Notes under the pieces: model-generated | Databases searched by the model: none | The model's input: the letters and a program-made list of their open reading frames with translations, nothing else | Told to the model about the DNA's origin: nothing | Assembly (NCBI GenBank): GCA_037043015.1 | Contig: CM073328.1 | Coordinates: 17,519,495-17,583,494 of the forward strand | DNA length: 64,000 bases | Reading direction: 5' to 3' | Source of the DNA: Bryum argenteum | Lineage: Eukaryota > Streptophyta > Bryopsida > Bryales > Bryaceae | Part shown: positions 55,686 to 64,000 of the stretch, in pieces | Numbering within the stretch: the stretch's first letter is position 1 | Layout: every line of letters starts with the position of its first letter | Translations under genes and position numbers: made by a program

Positions 55686-57047
55686 ATGGACCCATTCCTT
55701 TCTCCCCTGAACACTTTGGCTTTCACCACCTGGCTGTTGGCACTGCTTCTCCACTCATATGAGCTCCAACCTGCTGTTTTGCCGCTCGAAGGTGACGATG
55801 AACAAGATGACTCTTTGTTGGCCATCGTGCTTGACAAGGACAGTACCGAGGTGGACACAACATCGTTACTTCGTGATACACTTCACACGTTCAGACTGTA
55901 TACCACATACACATTTTTTGACGACGACCTTAGATACTGGGTGAAGCCACGTTCGACAACGTGGTTTTCCCGATTTCTCTTGACTCAATACGACAACTTA
56001 CGATGGGTTTCCATGTTCCGTATGACCAAGCCATGTGTGTTGGAGTTGGCGGAGCTTTTGCGGCCTCATGTAGCATGGCAGAACACCAAGTACCGGTTTG
56101 CCATTCCTGTCTTGGTTCGTGTTGCGTGTACCCTATTTAAACTAACCCACGATGCAAATCTAACTATCTGCAGCGAGATGTTTGCTATTGGACGCAGTAC
56201 TGTTTCGAAAATCTTGCGGGAGGTTGTTCATGAAATCAATGAAACTTTACGTTCAGAGATAATGTGGCCGAATGGTCAAAGAATGCGGGAGACACAAGCG
56301 AAGTTTTCTAACTTGTGTGGATTACCTGCAGTCGTTGGAGCCATAGACGGGACTCACATCTCTATTTCTAAACCTCAATTTGGTGCAGCATACTACTACT
56401 ACTTTAAGTCTGGCGGGTACACTATTAACTGCCAAGCGGTGGTAGATAGTGACAAGCAATTTGTAGACCTGTACTTGGAAATGCCTAGTTCGACTAATGA
56501 CAGTCGTGTCCTCAGGCGTTCTTCTTTATTTTCTTTGGCCATGCATGGCAACTTGTTCGATGCGCAGTACTCTGTAGACGGTCACAACCCTTATGTAATC
56601 GGTGATCTTGGGTATCCACTACTTCCGTGGCTCATGGTGCCTCACAAGATCACACGCTACCTTTCAGCTTCAGAGTCTTTATTCAACAAGAAGCTGCGAA
56701 AAGGTAGATGCGTAGTAGAAAACGCATTTGGAATACTAAAACAATCATTTCGTGAACTGTTGGAAAAGTCGGACCTTCACGTAACTTTCATGCCGGATGT
56801 CATACTTTGCTGTGCAATATTGCACAACGTACTGTTGCGCCAGTCACACGATGAAGTTGAGGAACTACTTCACATACTTCGGCAGGAAGGGTTAGACGGT
56901 GAAGTAGTCGATGATGAGGAAGCTGAAGAAGGTGGTTTGCATGAACCCGGTGAACATATCCCAGACAATGTAGCGACAGTGATGGGGTCCGAGAAGAGGT
57001 CACAGATTGGGATTTACCTCAGTACTCAACGTCGGCAGAATCCGTAG
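55686..57047 (+). CDS. PIF/Harbinger transposase
   Basis: A DDE-type nuclease that would cut and paste the element at TTA/TAA-like targets. The open frame is uninterrupted from 55515 (510 codons). I place the start at 55686 (MDPFLSPLN, 453 aa) because tgtgtatgtgcag|gag at 55665 is a good splice acceptor matching a donor near 55300, so the first 57 codons are probably intron. Numbering from 55515: helix-turn-helix-like region about 195-240 (CSEMFAIGRSTVSKILREVV); catalytic motifs AIDGTHI (Asp278), SSTNDSRV (Asp329), GDLGYPLLPWLM (Asp364) and VVENAFGILK (Glu402). The tail is acidic and ends before a tag. All key residues are present, so the protein may be active. It is convergent with its Myb/SANT partner, the usual two-gene layout of this superfamily. 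Length is within the usual 350-500 aa. Confidence 0.93.
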   Translation: MDPFLSPLNTLAFTTWLLALLLHSYELQPAVLPLEGDDEQDDSLLAIVLDKDSTEVDTTSLLRDTLHTFRLYTTYTFFDDDLRYWVKPRSTTWFSRFLLTQYDNLRWVSMFRMTKPCVLELAELLRPHVAWQNTKYRFAIPVLVRVACTLFKLTHDANLTICSEMFAIGRSTVSKILREVVHEINETLRSEIMWPNGQRMRETQAKFSNLCGLPAVVGAIDGTHISISKPQFGAAYYYYFKSGGYTINCQAVVDSDKQFVDLYLEMPSSTNDSRVLRRSSLFSLAMHGNLFDAQYSVDGHNPYVIGDLGYPLLPWLMVPHKITRYLSASESLFNKKLRKGRCVVENAFGILKQSFRELLEKSDLHVTFMPDVILCCAILHNVLLRQSHDEVEELLHILRQEGLDGEVVDDEEAEEGGLHEPGEHIPDNVATVMGSEKRSQIGIYLSTQRRQNP

Positions 57048-57775
57048 CTGCTCAGGTACGCTCTCTATTTTTGTTTTCTTTTTTTTATTGCATCTATCAT
57101 GTGCTCACTTACAAAATGTTACCTGCTCCATTCCATGTAGAGAGTTGCATCAGAGGAACTTCCTTTTAGAAGTACGGGGTGCACCTTAACATTGCTTCAC
57201 TGTTTTTGTAGATAGGATGCAGCAGGCTCAGTGGAGGGAGGGGCAGGAGCCTGCTTTGTTCCGTATGATAAGCTTTTGAGGTAGGCCGCTCATGTCATTC
57301 ACTAATCCATTTTTTTTACCACAAAGACAATCCAAACTTTATTTCAAATAGAGATGTTAGACTACCGTTGAGCCAGTCTATGCATCTATGCAAACAGTAA
57401 TTGAAATGAGCGATTAAAAAACGAAGACTCTACCTCTTCCTCCCATGCTCTCTATCACACTAACAGGTAACGTCTACTGGCAGGTGGGAGATACGGAGGC
57501 GCTGCACGTACGAGGCAGCACGGTAGAAGGTCAGATGTTCTGTAGTCGATGTTAATGTTGTTAAGCTTCACCTAGGTCAGATGCAGTGGGTGGAGTAGCA
57601 GTTGTTGTAGCGGTAGTAGGGGAGTCCTGAGTCATTCCATTACTGTTTGTCGAGTCGGGGTAGATGTTGGCAACAGTAGGGTGCTCATTCCTTCGCGCTT
57701 GGTAGATTGTGTTTTCTTTAGGGGGTGGCATATTCTCCGCATGGCTGGGTATGTTGTGGCCGGTGGCTCTAAATG

Positions 57776-59069
57776 TGTCGCAACCCTTGCTAGCTCACCT
57801 TGGCTTACACCAACTTTTTCCCAACTCTAGCAAGTGTCACGAGCGCTAACTCTGCACATCCCCCACATGCACAAAGTTAGCTCTCCATACCAACCACCGA
57901 GCTCACCGCTTGGTTATCAATCCCTCTTACTCATGCAACCGGAACTCAACCCCTTCGTAGGTAGCCAATGGTTAGGTGCGGACTTCCACTTATGTCCAAG
58001 GCCCAACTTGGTGGCACTCCCATACCACGCGGCCTAACCGCACTTGGTGGTGTCTCCTCACCACCGCCCATGACCACCATGGTGACCCCAAGGCCACCAA
58101 GTAATCACAACGCCGGCGGTGAGACACCACCCCACATCGGTAGCACTCATGGTCCTCATTTTGCCTATATGAGTCCCCGTGGTGAAGCCCCAACACTAGC
58201 TCCCCCACCGGGACTCACCTTGTCCTTATGAGCCACCGTGGTGAAGCCCCAACACTAGCTCCACCCACCGTGCCTCATTTTGCACTTTGAGTCCCCATGG
58301 TGGAGCCCCAACACTAGCTCCACCCATTGGGACTCACCTTGGCTTGGGAGTCCCCATGGTGAGGCCCCAACACTAGCCACACCACTCGGGACTCCCACCT
58401 TGGTCACCACCAAGGCACCATGGGAGTGGGGAGGAGACCAGCCCTCCCCATAGTATACTCTGTGGGATTCGGCAGCCCCTGGTCCTAGGTGAAGGGCTGG
58501 ACCCTCACACCTCTTAGTTTTGGAAGACCACCCAATCTCCCAATGCCTTAGCCGCTGGAAGGCCCCGGGAGACTTCCCGAACCTTCCAGGGCTCGTATCT
58601 ACCTCGTCCCGCATCCAAACGCGACGAGCGACCACTCTATCGACATCTACTCGTCAAGTAGATGCCGATAGACACCTTACTTGCCTCATTCCGACAAGTA
58701 TTGAGGGAGTTATGCCCCTCTGAAGATTCGGGAGTCCCGGGCCAGCTTCCCAGTCCAGCACTGTCCCTGGACAGCACTCACTTTAGTCCCACAATCTTCC
58801 AACTCCCATAACTTTTAGCTCACACCTCCAACTGAGGTGCTCCTTAGCATCCCGGAATCGTGGCAACATGAGCTTCCATAATCTCATGTCCATTCCGTCG
58901 TGGCTCCTAGTCTCCGTGGGTGAGAGGCGTCTCCAACGCCCGGGGTCCTCTCCCACACTAGGCCCACTTAGGTTCCCTTCACCTTGGCACCCCAAGGCCC
59001 GGGCGTCACTCCGGTGTCCCCCTTGGGCCCTTGGTGTTGCGGGCACTCCTCAAGGAGAGGTGCGCGACA
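57776..59069 (+). mobile_element. solo LTR (Ty3/gypsy-like), 1,294 bp
   Basis: Begins TGTCGCAACCC and ends GCGCGACA, with inverted TGTCGC/GCGACA tips. Both sides have the 5-bp duplication AAATG (57771-57775, 59070-59074). No primer-binding site or internal genes adjoin, so it is a solo LTR left by recombination between two LTRs. It is strikingly G/C-rich against its surroundings, and holds a 59-bp minisatellite. Open frames within it are spurious. Confidence 0.87.
58182..58417. repeat. 59-bp minisatellite in the solo LTR
   Basis: ggtgaagccccaacactagc recurs at 58181, 58240, 58299 and 58358, each followed by a variant of caccgggactcaccttg. Four units. Confidence 0.85.
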
Positions 59070-60647
59070 AAATGCATGCCCTCCTCGGGCTATCAAGCTC
59101 TCTCCTCGCAGATCGGGGAACATCATCCCCACCGGGTTTGTAAACCCCTGCGCTGATGTACTAAACTGTGGCTGTCTAATTGGAGCCATGTTCTCAAAGG
59201 ACTGTCTGTTCTCCATTGTTAACCCCCGGCCTAATACTGTTGAGAGCTGCGATAAGCAGACAACCATTTCTCCTTGCTTGATAATGGACATCCGAGCATT
59301 TTCATTCGCAATACTAGCATTCCCATACATGCGACGGTACTTTTCTCATTGATAAGCCATTTGCTCCGTAAATAGCTTGAGTTGGACCTCTATTTTGGAT
59401 CGCTCCAACTCCCGAGAGGCATCAGCAATCTCTTGCATCTGGGATGCCATAACAGCCCCTGTGGCTTTGGTGGCATCTGCGATTACCGAGTGGCCACTTA
59501 CGTTTTTCTACGAACTGCTGTGTTGCCGGGGCGTCTTTGTCCTACTTACGTGTTCTCAAATGAGCTGAGCACCTGTGGAGTAATCCCGGGGGGAATGCCT
59601 GCAAAAGGACGCGCACTTGGGCTACCTCCGGTGCCCAAAGCCCTCGCTTGCTGGACAGGCGTTGAGACGCTGCTAAGAGGAGACTTCTGCTGAGAGGATG
59701 CATCCTTGGATTCAAATGTCTCCTGTACGGAGTTGTCGTAATTATGGATCCTCTCGCTCTGCCTCACTATCCTCATCCCCTTCCTGCTGATGTTGCTGAG
59801 ACGGTGGCATGTAGTTGCCATCACTTGGCGATAAAAGATCCCGGACGTGAGGGGGCTGAATCTGTGGCCGGTTACTGAACCATTCATGAATGGCATCGTA
59901 AAATTCTTAGCAAACATGCGAGGTAGGCCCTCTGCCTTCTTTTCTGCCGACGACAGCTCCCAATAGTCGGGCACATTCCTCCCTGTCCGACCAAGATAAT
60001 CAGTAATCCGCTTGTAATCCGGGATGAGTTGATTCCATTTCGCCTTGCACGCTGGCCCGTCCCGCAAGCATGGTGAAAAGCCGGCACGCATCATGTCGTT
60101 AGAAATCTGAATCCATTTCGTGTTGTCAGGAGTCATGAGATCACGTCCATCTACTGTGTCTAATTCCTCCAGGTACATCTCTCTTTTTGCACGAATGAGA
60201 ACTAGTATCTCCTGTGGCAACCAGTTTGGCCCGCGGTCCTTTCTGGTCCGCTTAGCCGGGCTGGAATGAAGAGGGTTGATCTGTGGGGGAGGTCGCGCTA
60301 CTCCGAACACTCCTCCTGTACGATGCATCGCCCGGCTTGGACCATATGGTGGTGGAAAGTTCGACCCTGTCATTGTCACATACATGGTAGAAAACTGTTC
60401 TTATGCATGACTGTCTCTACAGTGCAAAAATTTGCATTAAAGTAAAACAAATGAAGTAGAGGCACAGAAGTCAGAATTCTGAATGCTTTGCAAGGCAGTG
60501 AGAGTTCTGCGATACCATCGTGATGTGTGTACTTATTTAGGCATCGGAACGTTGTTTGTTTGTGTGCAGGTACATATTGTTCTATACAGGACTATTTATA
60601 ATAGTCAGCCGCCTCATGTGGATCATTGCAAAATGCCAGGTATCCAC

Positions 60648-60840
60648 CATACACCTTGAAACATTCAAAGAAATCACTATTCGAATTCAGGGAGCTCTTT
60701 ATATTTCTTCGAACTCTTCATACACCTTGACACGTTGAGGGAAATCACTATTCGAATTCAGGAAACTATTTATATTTCTTCGAACTCTTCATACACCTTG
60801 ACACGTTCAGGGAAAACACTACTCGAGTTCTCGTTATATT
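60648..60840. repeat. 71-bp tandem repeat
   Basis: catacaccttga at 60648, 60719 and 60790, with cactattcgaattcagg in each unit and tatatttcttcgaactcttc between units. Just upstream of the Myb/SANT gene. Confidence 0.88.
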
Positions 60841-62172
60841 GTTAATTGGTGATTGAAAAGAATGTTCACTGAATCAAAAATGGAAATATTTTATGACACA
60901 GGGAAGGTGGAACTAACCGTCAACAAGAATAGCACTGGGCCTGTAGGGGCCGGAGGACTGGTCGACATCAACACTGTTGTCCATTTCGAATGCTGGATCT
61001 GCAGGGCCGGATTATCAACGACATTCAAGTTTAAATCGATGAAACAACATCAACCAGTGCATGAAACACCGTCCGTATAAGGTGAGTTCCTTACACAAAC
61101 ACGGACTACTCTAATTGCAGTCGTTACAGTTCATGACTTCAAAACAATGTGTGACCGTCTGCATCTTCTTCAATCTTCTGCAAATAGACTCTAACAAAAT
61201 CTCTCAATTTCAACGTCATGAACTCTAGGACGAAGAGAAGTTGACCATTCAGCAAAGAATCTGAAAACAACGTTCATGATCGAAATAAAAACCAAGAGAA
61301 GTGGCAATCAAAACAAGGATTGTACCTGGGAGGTGGCTGCACATTACAATTAAAGGTTCGTTTACAACCCCCCCTCCTTTCATAGTTGTTTCTATGTGGA
61401 GTCCTCGCCGCAGATGTGCCAACACCTCCCCAACTGTCATGGCCACCTTTTCTGAAACCTCGGCTCATTTGTAGAAACCACTCTTACGTAAGGGGACCTC
61501 GCGAGCCCCTTTACGTATGACCGCCCAAATAACTCTCAAATCTCCGAATTCCGTAGATATTTAACAACTACTTGAGCTGCACTTATCTTCTGGTGGGCGA
61601 GCAACAATTGCCGCAATTTTCTGTAAAACCGCTCTTACCCCATCCCACTTATCCTGACACGTAGGTTCGGTGTTCACCAATGTGCGCAGGTCGGAATGCC
61701 CAACATATTACAGGCCGCTATTACCGATAATACCACCTTCGAATTGCCAAGTGGGAACATGTCTTTACTCACAATCTCTCATCTATTTTGAAAATACAAA
61801 AAGTGCTACTCGCTGAGGAAACTCTTCCTCTGGTTCTTGTTGTATTCTTCATCGGTACATCGATTGGTTAAAAAAAAAAAAAAAAAAAAACACGTATTGA
61901 TGACCAAAAGCAAGCAGTCAAGTCAGTCTAGACCTCACTAAAGTACAACTAAGTGCATCGTGTTCCCAACTTCCCATCAATAGAGACAGACGTTAAGATC
62001 GTATTCTCCAAGTCAATATTATCGTCGTCCCTGGATTTCAAATCATGTACTCAAGTACTCTCATTTAAGGCCGGAGGAAAAAAACACCTGAAATGAGCAC
62101 AATGCACAATTCTTCAAGTTTTTCTTGAAATGTGCTCAGGACTTGTGCAATTTTTCTACTTGATATGATTCA
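60841..62172. other. intergenic; poly(A) tract
   Basis: No supportable gene. A short palindrome cgtaaggggacctcgcgagccccttta lies at about 61478-61505. An A run at 61869-61890 has no flanking direct repeat I can find. The frame at 60853-61080 (+) contains HFECWICRAGL but is unrecognised. The right end of the Harbinger element should lie in this stretch, undetected. Confidence 0.35.
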
Positions 62173-62175
62173 TAA

Positions 62176-62540
62176 GAGCATCTCCAACAGAGACTCGGCG
62201 AAATGGCTCTGGGAGAGGCTCCTTCCGAGCTCGCGGAATGTAGCAGAGGCCCGACTTGTCCGGCCAGTGGCACCACACCCACCGGTGGCTCTAATGGAGG
62301 AGACTGAAACCCGCCTTATCCTGTCACAAGTGCAAAATACACGCTCATAGAGCTTTGACCAGCTCTCAAGTGCTCTGTACAGAGCTCTCTATATCTTGCG
62401 ATTTGGCCGTGCCCTGAGCCTCCTTGGCAGAGCCCGACTTCCATGCTACCGCTGCAGAGTTAATGGTGCGATTCTATTTTCCGAGTTTGCCAGCAGGTTA
62501 CCATTTTCTTGGCCTCCCACAGTCTCCGCTGGAGAAGCTC
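62176..62540. mobile_element. 365-bp TAA-flanked PIF/Harbinger-type MITE
   Basis: Ends GAGCATCTCCAACAGAGAC and inverse of GAGCTTCTCCAGCGGAGAC, with TAA on both sides (62173-62175, 62541-62543). GAGCATCTCCAACAG is a common plant MITE end. Confidence 0.82.
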
Positions 62541-62543
62541 TAA

Positions 62544-64000
62544 GGCATATTCACAACCATCAAAAAAGAGAAAAAGAGGAAAGAAGTTACATTAATAGAG
62601 TATACTTTAAAAGGTACAAATGTTAGATTCTATGGTACATAATATACGCACTTTCAGGAAAGCTATGGTTATAGTAGAGTAATCTGAAATGAAGCAAGTC
62701 TTCCCAATGATGCTATAGGAACATTCACTCACAGGTACATAGTAGCTTCTCTATACTAGAGTACCATGTACTCATCATAGGGTATCACTTTAGAGCTGCC
62801 ACCATTTTATGTCCAACTTCAAAAATTCATAACTCATTGTAGAAAAGTCCAAAAATGATGATTTCACTTGCTCTAACTTTCTACCACTTTTCTGCATGCA
62901 CGAAAAATTGCTTGCACTCATACCATCATTGTAGATTTTCAGTACTGAAAAATGCGCCATGATTGGCCAGCTTACTATATGTGTGACGTCAAATGAACTC
63001 TTTTGTTACATCAATGTGCTTTTTTGTGATCCAGACCCATTTCTTAATTTTTGGACACGTGAGGTTTTAAGAAATTTGTGCAAAATGTATTTGGCCTTTG
63101 ATACCGTGTGATCCAAGGAAGTTATTCTGAAACTTTTGTGAGGAATTTCTGTAGAGGAATTCCCATCAGCTGGTTTTGAGTAAGAATATTAAGTTCTTAA
63201 AAAAAAAATTGTTACAAATAAATGACTTCCTTAGTTGCCAAGGTAAAGTACAACGGTGTTGTACGGTGTAGCCGGTCATACATTTGGGCCTACAAAGAAA
63301 CACTAAAAACCTAATAAAGTAAAAAGAACTCTTTAGAAAGAGACTAAGAACACCTAACTTCAAGAATTCATGCGCCGCCATTGAGGAGAACTTCACCAAA
63401 GTAGCTAGAACTCCATTCTTGCACCAATTCGCTCCAAATTGATTTATGAACTCCTCACTTTTATTTGAACTTTGCGTCGTGCCAATTGACCATAGTCAAT
63501 AAGCCCCTTTCAAGGAAAAAGCTCTAGTTTCTCTTTCTCCTTAATACACCTTGTGTTGTTGAAAGTAGCATCATTGCTCTCGCACCATGAAGTCCACAAA
63601 TTAGTGCCTTGAAGAAGAAGCCAAATCCTACTTACATAATTGAATCTAAAAGACATTTTGTGGGCAAAGATGCATGAGTTTCAATTAAGGTTAGGGACTT
63701 GATTATGCCTAATTCTAATGTGACACTTTACAAGAAAGTATAAAATAATCAAATCCTCTAAATTAAATGCGACAAAATTTGATCCACCATTTGGCGGTAA
63801 ACTTTTGAAGAAGACCAGGTCATTTATCGGACACTGATATGTGTTTTAAAAAAAACTCCTCTGCTTTGCACTACATCACATACGTTTCTTAAATCGAAGA
63901 CCTTCGCATGGATTAATTGGTCAATCTTAGTGATAAAAGAATGATCTAAAAACTTGATACACCTATACAACCTTAAATCTTTGAGATTTAACCCTTTACA
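62544..64000. other. intergenic, no gene seen
   Basis: A/T-rich, no supportable gene to the window end. Confidence 0.4.

Larger units (their letters stand above)
57561..60385 (-). pseudogene. Harbinger Myb/SANT (trihelix-like) partner gene, disrupted
   Basis: The second protein of PIF/Harbinger elements, which binds DNA and the transposase. The first exon (60385 to about 59560) has a basic stretch (AKRTRKDRG), then a Myb/SANT domain about residues 50-145 with spaced tryptophans: NWLPQEILVLIRAKR, KWIQISNDMM, CKAKWNQLIPDYKRI, DYWELSSAEK. A donor GTAAGT follows at about 59560. A second coding block (about 59500-59070) encodes a coiled coil (SQMQEIADASRELERSKIEV). In it, TGA at 59346-59348 replaces one codon before KYRRMYGNASIANENAR. 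A solo LTR at 57776-59069 then splits the gene. Beyond it the same frame resumes (57770 down to TAA at 57561). The obvious donor and acceptor do not keep phase, so exon borders are unsettled. Confidence 0.82.

Noticed and set aside
57834..59352. Pro/Gly-rich frames of 67-126 codons
   Set aside because: They lie in the G/C-rich solo LTR and its minisatellite; the exception is the minus frame above 59070, which belongs to the Myb/SANT gene.

Overview
This looks like nuclear DNA of a land plant, or a close streptophyte relative. Evidence: an LTR with a primer-binding site complementary to initiator tRNA-Met, Tourist-like (TTA/TAA duplications) and Stowaway-like (TA duplication, CTCCCTCCGT ends) miniature elements, a two-gene PIF/Harbinger element, and A/T-rich, gene-poor sequence. 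I saw no rRNA, tRNA, CRISPR or ordinary multi-exon housekeeping gene. I cannot name the genus.

The outstanding feature is a dispersed cluster of eight very small genes (1.1, 10.5, 18.1, 20.6, 26.6, 37.0, 44.2 and 51.9 kb; five on +, three on -). Each encodes a short, leaderless, hydrophilic peptide made of one to five copies of a ten-residue core, GDGG(G/S/A)S(K/R)W(R/K/N)(P/R), separated by variable spacers. Most start M(A/G)AEGDGG. The cores differ mainly at synonymous third positions. Six loci share a promoter block (GACGCG...TACCGACGTG, then a TATATAAG-type box and a CCATTCTTC-TTCAC leader) and a 3' untranslated region ending in a small hairpin followed by GATGTA. I do not recognise the family; it is the best candidate for an undescribed system here.

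Around these genes lie mobile elements whose ends can mostly be read directly. From left to right: a Copia-type LTR cut by the window edge (103-362); two abutting Tourist-like elements (2019-2493); a 5,004-bp fold-back hAT-like element with a perfect 8-bp duplication (4264-9267); two 623-bp copies of an element with 4-bp duplications (11682 and 28377); a TA-flanked element (12851); three copies of an AACCCCAATTCC-ended element (23012, 34160, 39078); a family with TTAACCCCTAAA ends (16571, 30850, 31941, 45729, 49373, 54148); a poly(A) retroposon (42289); a fold-back element (42564); a Tourist MITE (46503); a Stowaway MITE (47392); and another TAA-flanked MITE (62176).

At 55.3-60.4 kb lies a PIF/Harbinger element with an intact transposase ORF on + and a convergent Myb/SANT partner gene on -. 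The partner gene is broken by a TGA codon and by a 1,294-bp solo LTR with a 5-bp duplication. The remaining stretches hold no gene I can support.
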